Below are positions 36,606 through 46,989 of a DNA stretch of 64,000 nt, piece after piece (the stretch's first letter is position 1; every line of letters begins with the position of its first letter). The stretch covers positions 1,123,501 to 1,187,500 of the forward strand of contig JASFXZ010000020.1 of the NCBI GenBank assembly GCA_032209605.1. Direction: 5' to 3'. Made by a program: the position numbers and the translations under genes. Source of the DNA: Mactromeris polynyma. Taxonomy: Eukaryota > Mollusca > Bivalvia > Venerida > Mactridae. The notes beneath the pieces were generated by a model. The model saw nothing but the letters and a program-made list of their open reading frames with translations. It searched no databases and was not told the DNA's origin.

Positions 36606-36939
36606 CTCTCTATTAAAGCAGATTCCGCATTGACGACATCGGTAACGTGAGCAACGTTCTTGTATGCTACATGTAATTCATGCTGATAATAGCCAAATAT
36701 TAAATTTGTGCCATTATAACAATAATGGCATCTGTGAATGGTTTACACAACGCTGCTATGCAAATAGCAAAAAAAGATGAGGGTTAGGTAAATAATAGAA
36801 TTGCGGTACTGACTATATGACATTATGGTTACTGACGACATAATTAAATCAAAGCGTTTAAGATAACATTGTCGTGTCAAACGGTGTACATCTTTATGTG
36901 TATGATACTCTTCCAGAAAGTGTGTCTGAATATTCCATT

Positions 36940-37240
36940 GTGACGAGATAACTTCCAGACAGCCACATTTAAGAATACTTCGTATCGGATATACAATCTC
37001 GAAATTTAAATTCAAAAGCGATAAACGGCATATTCAGTAAGTGTTCTGATAGATAGAAGTTATTGCTGCTAAGATATTTATTTCATCAGACTTCTAGTAT
37101 CTGTTTATGAATCCATCGTCTTTATGTTTGCTTGATAATGGACTGCGGTTACGATTAATTTGACCCTTGATATTCGTCAATATGTCTCAATTTTCCCATG
37201 CTTGCAATATTCGCATCCAACATTGAATTTTCGATAGTAT
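36940..37240. repeat. Dispersed segment H, copy 1
   Basis: Shares an ordered set of words with 44410-44760 and 55040-55360: 'gataacttccagac', 'aattcaaaagcgataaacgg', 'tcatcagactt', 'tttatgaatccatcg' and 'atattcgtcaatatgtc'. No ORF is conserved among the three, so it is a decayed repeat, not an exon. Confidence 0.5.
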
Positions 37241-38149
37241 GCATTGGTTTATATTTTCCGAAATGTATCTTAAAGGCTGTGGATTGATACATCAGTCATT
37301 CTTTGTCTATGTAATTTGTCGTGGTAGTATGGATTCGGTTAATAGCACTTCTATGGAAAAGCAATATTATTACAAGATTAGGCGGTGCAAAAACAAATTA
37401 GAAGAGACTGCAGAGAAAACTAGCAAATACTTGCTGTAATCATGTTTTGTTTCTTAAGATCAGTAATATATGTATAACAATAAATTGTCAACTAGAAATT
37501 AAGTTTGTTGCCTCTGTATCTTATTAAGATATAAGATATACAACGAGCACCATCCTATAGGGGCAGACATGCAAGTATGAACCTTATGGTAATCGTTTTC
37601 CCAGCTCCATGTCTACTGTCTGTGCCTGTATAAGATTTGTTTCAAACTGAAACAATTTATTTTATCTGAAATGCTTTGTGCTCTAAGCCATATGAATTAG
37701 TAATGACAATTAAATTAAGTTGTATGTTAGATATCAGTAATGAACGAATAAAGCTGCAAAAGAGACATGATTGTACCAATAAAGAACATACACTGTTCGT
37801 CTGGAATGTCTAAGACCCTCGCTGATTAATATATCAAGATACTGCGTTTGAGGCCGCTCAGGCAATAACAGCATTTCCTCGAAGAATGTCTGATTGAAGG
37901 TCATGCTTAATTCCTCTTCTGCATTCACAACAAAATCGAAGACATTTTCTGATGTTATTGCCAGTGCAATGTTGTTTTGCACCATTCAATCGCAACAATA
38001 ACTACTACAGGTGTATCATTTGAACATTGAACTTGTAATATATAGATGTTTCGTTTCTGTCAGCCATACATGCAGAACATTGACGAAAATATTATATTTG
38101 ATTGAATACATACACACATAGCACCTAAATTCTCCGTAGCTTTATTATG
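37241..38149. other. Unassigned spacer
   Basis: No gene recognised. Small ORFs at 37239-37439 (plus) and 37734-37985 (minus, 83 aa) have no recognisable motif; I would not annotate them without transcript support. Confidence 0.4.
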
Positions 38150-38267
38150 CTAGACCTGACCATTCCTTGCTCTCCTCTTCCCAAACATGTTTATCCTTGC
38201 ACCTCCTCAGTCCCTTATGTTTTGTAGACTGTCGTGTCCCTGGGGTTTGTGTTGGGAGCCATAGTCT
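38150..38267 (+). mobile_element. Family A fragment joined to a transposase remnant
   Basis: 'agacctgaccattccttgct', 'cccaaacatgtttatccttg', 'cacctcctcagtcccttatg', 'tttgtagactgtcgtgtccc' and 'gttgggagccatagtc'. A breaks off in its 3' segment (gggaggcactgtc to gggagccatagtc), and a Tc1-like coding remnant starts at once on the other strand. Confidence 0.75.
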
Positions 38268-38421
38268 TTTTGGGGCAACCGCTTTTTGGTCGTTCCTCGA
38301 CACTTCCGGTGACCAGATAGCGTTGCAATATTCTTTGGACGATCGATTGCGTAACGCCCAACTGCTCGGCTGCATAACGTTGAGTAGCTCTAGCTTGAAG
38401 AATGCCCATGATTCTTTCCAT
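38263..38421 (-). pseudogene. Tc1/mariner-like transposase, N-terminal HTH remnant
   Basis: The antisense frame (part of a 99-aa ORF, 38215-38514) contains about 53 residues typical of the Tc1-like transposase DNA-binding region: MERIMGILQA at the start, AAEQLGVTQSIVQRILQRY as a helix-turn-helix, then the linker TGSVEERPKSG and PKKT. The catalytic DDE part is missing; beyond PKKT the frame runs into antisense family A. Upstream residues 1-31 of the ORF are not recognisable. The fragment cannot be a working transposase. Whether it reflects the source of A's mobility or a chance junction is unknown. Confidence 0.78.
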
Positions 38422-38856
38422 GTCCCCGTAGACAAACATCTTCGATTTTAACACTCGCAGTTCCTCTAGTCTCACAATAAACTGTGCAAACAGCTGACAT
38501 ACATGTACATACAATGACCATTCTTAATCCGAGATAGGCAACCTCAATACATTAAACTCATGCACCACGTGCACTAATGAGATATTTGGACAGTTTCCTG
38601 ACGTATTGAACTTTATTGGTAGTCATTCAACTAAAATGTGTAATTTCGTAAATTGTTTTGTTTCTCAACATGTATATTTTTATACTTTGTGTCTATGTGT
38701 CTTTATTTGGAAATTCCCTTTTCCTATCACCAGTATTTAAGATTATGTCTAATTATTAACTACATTTTCCGGTTGACTTTACTCAAGGTCATTGATTTCA
38801 TGTTTTATAGTTATTTTGCATTCTGATGTAAATAAACTAGTTACTGAGAGCGAGGT

Positions 38857-39402
38857 CAGACTGAGATAATCCGAGACTTCTCTGACCCTGTAGCCTTTTT
38901 TTTTGCGGCTTAGGGTCAGAGGAACTCCTATAGTAAAAACCCGGGGATTATTGAAAACCACACAGTCGTGCACAGTCGTGTACTTTCAACGGTGTATGTG
39001 GCGTTTGGTCTCATTTTAACGGAAAGTTAGCCGAACAAATCGGTAAATTGATATTTAATTTACCAATCTGCATCGATCACGTGACAGCCAATGAAGAAAA
39101 TTATTTTTTTAGCTTACTCTGAAAAGGATTGACCGTTACAACGTATTAAAGGTTTTCAAAACAATGTTACGGTTCAGATAGGTTAATTAATATATTGATA
39201 ATAGATGTATATGCTTGAAATGTTAATCCAATGAATGTTTACATAGATATATTGATTTAAAGTTCCTCTCCCGCGCGGGAGAGGAAATCCCCGGGTTTTT
39301 ACTATAGGAGTTCCTCTGACCCTAACCAGCAACATGGAATATCAAAAATCGTAAAAGGGGCTGGTTTAGGGACAGAGAAGGCTCGGATTAAGACTGAGAC
39401 TG
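38857..39402. mobile_element. Long-TIR (fold-back type) element K
   Basis: 546 bp. The left arm (38857-38952) has 'cagactgagataatccgaga', 'cttctctgaccct', 'agggtcagaggaactcctat' and 'agtaaaaacccggggatt'. The same words appear inverted in the right arm (39286-39402). The arms are interrupted by unlike spacers (a T run at the left, a 'ccccttttacgattttt'-type insert at the right). Next to the right arm is a perfect 20-bp palindrome CCTCTCCCGCGCGGGAGAGG at 39265-39284. No coding sequence; the 64-aa antisense ORF overlaps the arm. Confidence 0.75.
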
Positions 39403-39483
39403 CTTGTTTCTTCGTGCTAAATATACATAGTGTGGTCGTTTTTTATATACCTGATGGTTAAATTGCTTTTAAATCAATGACCA

Positions 39484-39930
39484 TATAGCGATTAAGTGTG
39501 AGGTTAGCTAGCTGTTAAATCGATTTAAAACCCGGTATTTTTACGGGAAGTTCCAATGCTGTAAATCGCTGTATGGTTATTATTTCTATTTATGTCGTAA
39601 ATGTTTGTTAAATTAATATTTGCCAATGTGCAATTATTTTACTTGATAATGTGTTCGTGTTATTCCCCCCCCCCCTTTCGGCATATGTGTGCTTATTGTC
39701 TTGACTTGTTCCGTAATGTATACCATGTATTAAATCCCCCTGGTTCGCCCTCCTTAATTCTCCTTAGTTGTCCTTTACGGTCGGCCATGCCATTCCTTGC
39801 ACTAGTTCCCATGCGATTTACTCTTGCTCCTCCCCAATGCCTGGTGTTTTGTGGATTATTGTTCCTTTCCACGGGAGACTGTATGGGAAGTTATTGTGTA
39901 TGTGGCGTTCCTATAGCAACTTAATGTCGG
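39484..39930 (+). mobile_element. Family A, near full-length reference copy
   Basis: Order: 'atatagcgattaagtgtgag', 'tagctagctgttaaatcg', 'acgggaagttccaatgctg', 'taaatcgctgtatggttat', 'ttacttgataatgtgttcg', a C run at 39666-39676, 'tcttgacttgttccgtaatg', 'cggtcggccatgccattcct', 'ttttgtggattattgttcc' and 'gtggcgttcctatagcaac'. About 450 bp, without terminal inverted repeats, coding sequence or tRNA-type promoter that I can see. The class is unresolved. The 107-aa ORF through it is not conserved in other copies. Confidence 0.82.
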
Positions 39931-40634
39931 TTTTAATTTGATAATAAAAATAATCTGTTTGACCCTGTTTTGAGTAGTATACTATCAAACATATTTTCCA
40001 GTTTTTTCTCTTGTATGTACTGGCTGCTGTTTGTTTTTTCTTAAACAACATCTTCAATGATACATAGTTCATGAAATAAGCTTGTTAATAAAGCTGATAT
40101 TAATACACTTAGTAATATAGAATTTGGAAATGATATATGTTTTGTATAATTTCTTTGAAGATTGTAGTGCTACATCGTGAGAGGTTGACCTAAATTCGAT
40201 GTTAACTAAATGGGATTGACTTTTTTATCTAAGGATCAAGTGCATTAACTAACTGCGGGTATTAGATATCCCGCATCGTTAGCTACCACACTTTGCAAAA
40301 AGCGACATTACATAACACTTCTTTACTAGGAAAGGCTCAGTATCCTGGGGTTAAAATCATGATGCATGCTATGTGTCTTTTGTTGGTTAAATACCTCTTG
40401 ATTTAAGTTTCACAATCACGGTACACGCCTTCTCTGCTTATTTGCATACGTCACATGATATAGAGAAACGCCTGTTTGTACACACTCTTTCGTTATTGGA
40501 CTATGATATATAAAAGATAAAACACTTGGTATCAGAGCTACGCCCCACTCGACTTAATTAGATACCCCCTGATTTATTATAATAGTATACCTATTACATA
40601 CTTAATGGTAAACGTCTATCAAATGTGTATTAGT
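39931..40634. other. Unassigned AT-rich spacer
   Basis: Nothing recognised. Confidence 0.4.
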
Positions 40635-40802
40635 TGACTCTTTTACTGTCGGCCAGGCCATTCCTTGCGCCGAAATTCCCTAACGTTTGTATCCTTCAAC
40701 CTCCTCAAGTACCTTATGTTTTATGGATTGTTGTTTTCCCGGAGGCCTGTGTAGGGAGGCACTGTATTATGTATGTGGCGTTCCCTGTAGCAACTTATTC
40801 TC
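40635..40802 (+). mobile_element. Family A, 3' part
   Basis: 'tgtcggccaggccattcctt', 'caacctcctcaagtacctta', 'ttatggattgttgttttccc', 'ggaggcactgtattatgtat' and 'gtggcgttccctgtagcaac'. Truncated at the 5' side. Confidence 0.85.
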
Positions 40803-40954
40803 CCTGTTCTAGCAGGTACCTCTTATTTAGCGATGTTTTCAGCACAAAGAGGTAAAGACAGACACATCGTTTATTGTTTCATGACCTCGATCCATTCCAA
40901 TATTATAATTATATTTTTTTTGATTAAAGTTTAACCGTCAACAAAACATTGATA

Positions 40955-42190
40955 TCAAGTCAAGTCAAATAAACTTTATCTAGAAGTCGGTGTTTACAAC
41001 ATGATAAACACAAGCTCTACTGAGTTTTTGTCCCGACTATTAAAAAGAAAAATTAAGACAGATTACAATACATTTAACATAACAGGATACATTTACATAC
41101 AACAAGGTATCATGCATGAATACACGTGAGACAGACAAGCAAGGCATGAAACATGGCAGCAATACAACTATATACATATAAAGGTTACGTCTAAAATATT
41201 AATATCACAGGCATATATGAAAATATACAATCAATTAAGACATACATATATGTCAACTTTTAGTGAGACATATACTTACAATAGTTAAGAGTAAGTTCAG
41301 TTACATGTTAAAATCCTATTAAAACTGGAGAGGTATTGTTGAATAAGGGTTATTATATAAACACTATGATGTATACATGTTTACTAATGTATGCTCAATA
41401 GAAATACACAAACAAGTGAGTATTGTAAATACATAATGATGTTATTGTAAAACTATTTAAGATGGAGCATTCTCAGTACACAAACGTTTAAACTACATTT
41501 AATCAAGGTTAACTATTTGAAAGCGAGTGGTTCAGTAAAGTTTAAAAGCAGAAATTCACATATATAATAGTTGTATACAGATAATAATAATATGAAACAC
41601 AAGAACAGTTCTGACATGGTATACATGACAAAGCATAGTAAGAACATAAAAGCTAAAGGGACATGGTAAACAAGCACATTTCACATTTACAGAAAACAAA
41701 AGCAGAACAAACAATTTCATCAAAGCAAGCAAATGGAAAAGTTACATATCGCAACATAATCCATAAACATAAAAACATGTAAACTCAGAATGCACATTTA
41801 AGTAACTGCACATGACGGACAGGAGCAGACTGTTCCATTCCAATAATTTAGAAGGGATTTAAAAGTATTAATGGATGAAATTTGACGAAATGGTTTGGTA
41901 AGTTATTCCAAACTTTTGCGGTCGAAAATCTGAAAGAGTTTATACCATACCTGGCTGTTCATGGCTTGAGTATCTTAGCTGTATTAGAATATCTGAAGTT
42001 ATAAGAATGTTGTTTAATATCAACCAAATCATGTAAATAAGTAGGTCTACTTTTATTGTAGATTTAAAAAAGATATTGGGCTATAATTCTAAAGCGTCTA
42101 ATGTTAAGGGATGGGAAACCCATCATATCATTATATAGCATCATTCTACCGAAATCAATTGGTCGTGATTGGATATAAGAGGCATTTTTG
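40955..42190 (-). mobile_element. 5'-truncated non-LTR retrotransposon (LINE), 3' end
   Basis: On the minus strand the right part (about 42190 to 41800) encodes, with stops and at least one frame change, the C-terminal end of a LINE ORF2: GFPSLNIRRFRIIAQYLF, then YGINSFRFSTAKVWNNLPNH, the 'SFR...WN.LP' signature of the region after the reverse transcriptase, then a short CSCPSC-like cysteine cluster. After it come about 830 bp of AT-rich 3' UTR ending in 'gataaagtttatttgacttg'. Stops interrupt the frame at three or more places, so it is dead. The left end matches a second copy at 45311-45690. At the right it abuts segment D, into which it probably inserted. Confidence 0.75.
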
Positions 42191-42540
42191 TAAAATGAAC
42201 CTCTATTAAATGACGTATTCGATTTCTTATTACCGCATTCTGTCCTGGGTATTGTACTATTGTGTGAGTATTCTGGCTTCAATCTGATACTGAAGTGTCA
42301 ATTTGTTACATAGATTTCATCAGAAAATTAGACGCACACTTATCTATGTACCCAAACGACAATTTTCTTTCGAAGAACAATTTACATCTGAGGACAAGTA
42401 TGCGAACATTGCTATTTGAGTTAAACAAAATTCCCTATTAAATGTTTTGCTTAATATTTTCATACTGGTTACATTGTATTTATCATTATCTTACACGTTT
42501 AAAGCCTCCATATGTATAACACTGCCGTATTAATATATAT
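42191..42540. repeat. Dispersed segment D, copy beside the LINE
   Basis: 'aatgacgtattcgatttctt', 'attaccgcattctgtcctgg', 'gtgtcaatttgttacatag' and 'cattatcttacacgtttaaa' recur in the same order at 23545-23640, 34785-34870 and 46405-46730. Confidence 0.6.
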
Positions 42541-42559
42541 ACAAACCGTTGAAAAGGCT

Positions 42560-42783
42560 GTGAGTGCGGTGTACGATTGCCAACCTTCTTTAAGTGACGT
42601 CATTTCCAGAAAACGTCAAGTGTGACGTCACCATGTACTGACAGTAATATTTGCCCCATATGGCAATATGAAAATGAAGTGACCATATTGAATAAATATT
42701 GTTTCCTGCTTGCGAATAGTGACATCACATCTTGAAATGGCGTCACTTACTGAAGAGATTGTAAATCCCATAGCAGCACTCAT
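42560..42783 (-). mobile_element. Palindromic element P, copy 3
   Basis: 224 bp, from 'gtgagtgcggtgtacg' to 'cccatagcagcactcat'. TGACGTCA occurs at 42595-42602 and 42623-42630. Also present are 'gtcaccatgtactgacagta', 'catatggcaatatgaaaatg' and 'gtgacatcacatcttgaaat'. A 61-aa antisense ORF is a repeat shadow. Confidence 0.8.
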
Positions 42784-43264
42784 GTGTAAAACATTTAATA
42801 AACTCATCGACAAGAAATTCCCGAGTCCCTTTTGTGTTCATTAAATCCTGTCCCTAATTTAGGGAATTTCAAAAATGATTCAGAGGTTGTGTTTACTTTA
42901 TGGCTGAAATCTTTAAAATATCCCTGTATAAAATAGGAAACTTTATTCTATTTATGGAATATTTGATTATTCGCGTAAAGCCGTCATGCTTTGAAATAAA
43001 ATATCATTTTATTATAGCAGTTTTCTTTTATTATTCACCAGTGATATATACGTATATGGGGAATTATAAGCCTGGTTATCGTTATATTGAATTATTGGCA
43101 TATTCCTATGGACTTACGTCGCCTGTTTTGACTTGATGTAGATTTGTTTGTCGGTAGTTAGAAGTTACGTTCGGAGGATATGTGGCGCTGTCAAAATTAT
43201 TTTAAAATGGACATTAAGAACATAACAGTAAGTTACTGCAAAATGGAACATCATAATCAGTCTT
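42784..43264. other. Unassigned spacer
   Basis: No gene recognised. A 78-aa ORF (42900-43136) lacks any recognisable motif. Confidence 0.4.
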
Positions 43265-43370
43265 CAGTACCTGATGTTTGCGTGGACTGTTGTTGTCCCG
43301 GTGGTCTGCGTGGAGAGGCATTGTCTTGTTAATGTGGCGTTCCCTGTAGCAACTTAACCTCTCGTTAAAC
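43265..43370 (+). mobile_element. Family A, 3' fragment
   Basis: 'cagtacctgatgtttgcgtg', 'gactgttgttgtcccggtgg', 'agaggcattgtcttgttaat' and 'gtggcgttccctgtagcaac'. Confidence 0.82.
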
Positions 43371-43439
43371 CCTCGAAGAGCATGCTTCTTAACAATGGAA
43401 TATATGTTTGTAACACTATACGTGCATTATGGATAAATT

Positions 43440-43600
43440 AATCTAGTTGTAACTCTAAATTGTCTACAATTAAACATAATTATTTAATATATAACAATTA
43501 TAGAATGTACAACGTTTTCAGGATGTTTAGTAAATACTTCGATTTTATCTGACTGCAGACTTAGGATTACTTCGGTATTAAATAACCATCTACCTTTTCG
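43440..43600. repeat. Dispersed segment I
   Basis: Shares 'aactctaaattgtctacaat', 'gattttatctgactgcagac' and 'ttaaataaccatct' with the segment at 48710-48960, and more weakly with 35790-35960. Confidence 0.5.
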
Positions 43601-43844
43601 ATTACTAGCATTCCTGGTTAATCTTTAACGTTATTTAATATACAAACTAATTGCTAATGTTTACAAAACATTGCAAACTTTTATGTTTCGTGTTCAAACA
43701 GACACAGATATTCTACAATTTAAAAATGGCTTGATCTATAATTATTTATATTGCACTAATTATGTTGTTGTGTATTTCGAGTAACAAATGCCAACTTTTC
43801 AACGTTTGCCAAATTGTCACACTTTCAGGTGCTAAAAGAGAGAG

Positions 43845-44060
43845 AATAAGTGGCCACATGCATAAAAGAAAATGCCTCTCCACACAGACCTCCGGGAACA
43901 GTCCATAAAACATAAGGCACTTGAGGTTAAATGGTACATACGCTAGGGAACAGTGGGGCAACGAATGGCCTGGCAGACCATAAGGAATAACTAGGAGAAT
44001 AAAAATAAACAGTGACATAATAAACATACATGGATGGAAAAGATCACAGGACATTGCTCT
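43845..44060 (-). mobile_element. Family A, antisense copy
   Basis: Antisense A words: 'gcctctccacacagacctcc', 'gggaacagtccataaaacat', 'aaggcacttgaggttaaatg', 'aatggcctggcagaccataa', 'ggaataactaggagaat' and 'tggatggaaaagatcacagg'. The overlapping 109-aa ORF reads the repeat. A SINE follows 14 bp to the right. Confidence 0.85.
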
Positions 44061-44073
44061 GGAAAACACGTCC

Positions 44074-44215
44074 ACCCGGCTAGGTCAGTTGGTAGAGCGC
44101 AACATCCGGCAGATCAGATTCCCGGTTTGGCAGACTATGTTCTTCCCTGACATAGACGTTGGTCATGTCCTACTAATGTAGGAAGTTGTCAGTTGCTAGC
44201 GAACATGTTAAAACA
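44074..44215 (+). mobile_element. tRNA-derived SINE, truncated
   Basis: Starts 'cacccggctaggtcagttgg' and 'tagagcgcaacatccgg', a tRNA-like head with an A box (taggtcagttgg) and a decayed B box around 'gattcccggtttggcag'. It is followed by 'gttggtcatgtcctactaat' and 'gaagttgtcagttgctagcg', which match the body of the SINE at 58677. The 3' tail is missing. Confidence 0.75.
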
Positions 44216-44409
44216 CTGAATATCTTAAACGTATATGGTATAAACGTGTACTGTTAAAACCTAGTGAAATTGGCATTTTCGATATTCTGTGCAGATTGGC
44301 TTATTAGCTTGGTATTATAAAAGATTAAGTCATCATTTATTGATTGTATTGTGGTTATTGTATCCATGTTTGTAATCTTATTGTTTGTTTCGTCTTTGTA
44401 TTTGAACGG

Positions 44410-44760
44410 AAATTAACTTAGTTACGTGACTTCCAGTCATTAATATAGAGGAATATTTGTAATCGGATATCGTCTTGAAATAGAAATTCAAATGCTATAA
44501 AGGGCAAAGTCAGTAAAATCGGATGTTTGCCGCCTATTGGAACATTGTTCGGACATATATGAAATATCGATTAGATTTATTCCGTCAGAGGGACTGTTTA
44601 TTAATCCATCGCCTGTAGCTTTTATGATAATCGGATACAATGTGCGGCATATGGTTATGGTTAATATTGTTCATAACAATTGTCAATATGTCTTCGTTTT
44701 TGCAGCAATGTTATGTGTTAGTTTACAGTTCCACAAAATTTTAAGCGAGGCGAAATGTCT
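44410..44760. repeat. Dispersed segment H, copy 2
   Basis: 'acgtgacttccagtca', 'gaaattcaaatgctataaag', 'attccgtcagagg', 'ttattaatccatcgcctgta' and 'aattgtcaatatgtcttcg' align with 36940-37240 and 55040-55360. A 108-aa ORF (44537-44863) overlaps, but the other copies have stops in that frame and I do not call it a gene. Confidence 0.5.
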
Positions 44761-45310
44761 CCGATTTGTTTGTGGCACGCATTCCGGCAAGTATACTGAG
44801 ATCTATGTGTCGAGATGGGCATCGATGCAACCAGATTTTGATGACCAGGTTTTTGGCTATTAAAAACTATTTTTAACAAACAAAAACTGCCAAAATACGT
44901 ACCGTTTTGTGATCGGCCGCCAGTTGTTCGTGCCGCGTAGTAAACAAAATGTCACGTGTTCACCCATCCCCACCCACCCTGTACACAGTTATAAGCTTTT
45001 TTATATCAAATAAATGTACATGTACGTGATGACTGGGAACATATAATATTAACTAGGGTATCAACTTCAAAAGATGAGTAATTATAATGGAGTTTCATAT
45101 ATAAATTGTCAATACTTCATTTATAACATAATTGGATGTACTCGCATTATTCAAATGGTTGAGTACTTCAGTGGTAAAGCATTGTATATTTGTATACCGG
45201 TCATGTGACTTTCGTTGTCTGTGTATTTTGTCATGGTAGACGAGCTTCTGCTTCAAAACTTCTCCGCACAAGCGCTAGTATCAGGTAATAAGGCCATACA
45301 GCAAGTTATG
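44761..45310. other. Unassigned spacer
   Basis: Nothing recognised. A short 'ggccgccagttgttcgt' resembles 'accgccagtcgttcgtt' near 32520. Confidence 0.4.
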
Positions 45311-45690
45311 TCAAGTCAAGTAATCTTTATTTAGAAGTCGGGTTTTTATAACATAGTAAACACAAGCTCCACTGAGTTTTTGTCCCGACTGTTACAAAGA
45401 AGCATTAAAACAGATTACAATAATTTAACATAACAGGATACATTTACAAAAAACAAGGTAGCATGCATGAATATACGTGTGAGACAGGCAAGCAAGGCAT
45501 GATACAAGGCAGCAAAACAACTACATACATATAGAATAAAGGAGGTTACCTCTAAATATCAATATCACAGGCAGATATTAAAAGATACAATTAATTAAGA
45601 CATACAGATATGTCAAATTTTAGTGAGACCTATTAACAATAGTTAAGAGTAAGTTCATTACATGTTAAGAACCTGCTACTATTACAAGGG
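45311..45690 (-). mobile_element. LINE 3' UTR, strongly truncated second copy
   Basis: Matches 40955-41320 closely over its length: 'agtaatctttatttagaagt', 'ataacatagtaaacacaagc', 'ctgagtttttgtcccgactg', 'aacataacaggatacattta' and 'agacaggcaagcaaggcatg'. Only non-coding 3' sequence is present. It ends about 30 bp before an antisense A copy. Confidence 0.85.
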
Positions 45691-45719
45691 GGAGATAACC
45701 AAACAAAGGATTAAAGATT

Positions 45720-46185
45720 CAAAGAGAGACTAAATTGCTACAGCAAACGCCACATACATAAGACAGTGCCTCCCCACACAGACCACAAGGAAAACAACAA
45801 TCCATTAAACGTAAGGCACTCGAGTAGGTCACAGGCATACATACCTTAGGGAATAGAAGCACAAGGAATGGCCTGGCCGACCATAAGGAATAGCTAGGAG
45901 AATCAAAGAGGACAAACAGGGAGGTTAATGGATGGAAAAGAACACATGACAACTCCAGACAACTGGCAACAATAGGCCGAAACTTGAGAGAAAATAATAT
46001 GAACACTATATACATTGAAAGCATTGCACAGGGGTGAAGTGAAATTTAACATACATTTTAAACACAAAAGAAATAATAACCATTCAGCGATTCACCGCCT
46101 TGGAACTGTCAGTACAAATACTGGGGGTTTAAATGGATTTAACAGCTAGGTAACCTCCTACTTCATCGCTATAAAGTCAATTATT
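45720..46185 (-). mobile_element. Family A, near full-length antisense copy
   Basis: From the 3' end: 'gctacagcaaacgccacata', 'agacagtgcctccccacaca', 'aaaacaacaatccattaaac', 'aatggcctggccgaccataa', 'ggaatagctaggagaatcaa', 'gttaatggatggaaaagaac', 'aacaataggccgaaacttg', 'caccgccttggaactgtcag' and 'aacagctaggtaacctcc'. With 39484-39930 it defines the element as about 450-465 bp. The 101-aa antisense ORF is not conserved elsewhere. Confidence 0.85.
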
Positions 46186-46389
46186 TCGAATAATACATGG
46201 CTTCAATAACATTCAAATTTGACGTGCCTATGAAGACACAAAGGTACTTTATATTTATTTTGGATGATACCAAGTATTCGAATAGAATGTTGTCAAATAA
46301 ACGAGATCCGACTGTCTTTTATTTCAATAAATAAAATGGAACTGTATATGTGTCACGTAAGCGAGTTGGATAGTTGAGAAAGACATTTT

Positions 46390-46580
46390 GTCCGAGGAAT
46401 CATTATCGATTGACGTATTAGATTTCCAATTACCGTATTCTGGCTTAGATCTAACGATGTAGTGTCAATTTGTTACAAAGATAACATCAGAACATTAGAG
46501 GCACAATCATCTCTGAACCATACACTCATTTTCTTTCGAATCACAAGTTGAATCTGCAAGCTTAATATTATATGTGTAAA
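46390..46580. repeat. Dispersed segment D
   Basis: 'attgacgtattagatttcca', 'attaccgtattctggcttag', 'atgtagtgtcaatttgttac' and 'cattttctttcgaatcac' are close to 23545-23640. Confidence 0.65.
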
Positions 46581-46583
46581 ATG

Positions 46584-46679
46584 TACTGCTGTGCTCTTTA
46601 TTCCACCTCAATTTAAATCAATAAGGAGGCTAATTTTCAAGGCTCCCAATGTGGTCTTATCATTGAGGTTTTACTGTAC
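46584..46679. mobile_element. Family B MITE, right half
   Basis: 'ctgtgctctttattccacct', 'caaggctcccaatgtggtct' and terminus TTGAGGTTTTACTGTA. The left terminus is lost. It lies directly after D, as does the copy at 34941. Confidence 0.78.
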
Positions 46680-46989
46680 ATTGTTGATATCATTCTCTTA
46701 CACGTCTAAATAATTTACTTTATAAGCCTCTCATAACTCAATTTGAGTGGTTTTGTACAGTTCTCATTGGTTTTTTTAAATTATGTTTGTATGTAAACTA
46801 TGTATGATGTACAAAAAAGTGAGAGTATAACAACTTATCTGTCCAACTGTTAGAAGAGGGCTGACTCACTTGCTTACTTGTCATACTTACATACTATATA
46901 TATTGACTGTAAATTATTGTATATGGGTTAATAACTTATATGGATTAGTTGCTGTCTCATTAGTCAATTTATGTTTATATGTTGGAAGT
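46680..46989. other. Unassigned spacer
   Basis: Begins with D-like words (cattctcttacacgtctaaa, compare 42490); otherwise unassigned. Confidence 0.4.

Noticed and set aside
39484..39930. Family A as a Helitron or SINE
   Set aside because: I see no tRNA-type promoter, no clear TC...CTRR ends with a 3' hairpin, and no terminal inverted repeats; class left open.
44537..44863. 108-aa ORF as a gene
   Set aside because: It lies in dispersed segment H; the other H copies do not keep the frame open.
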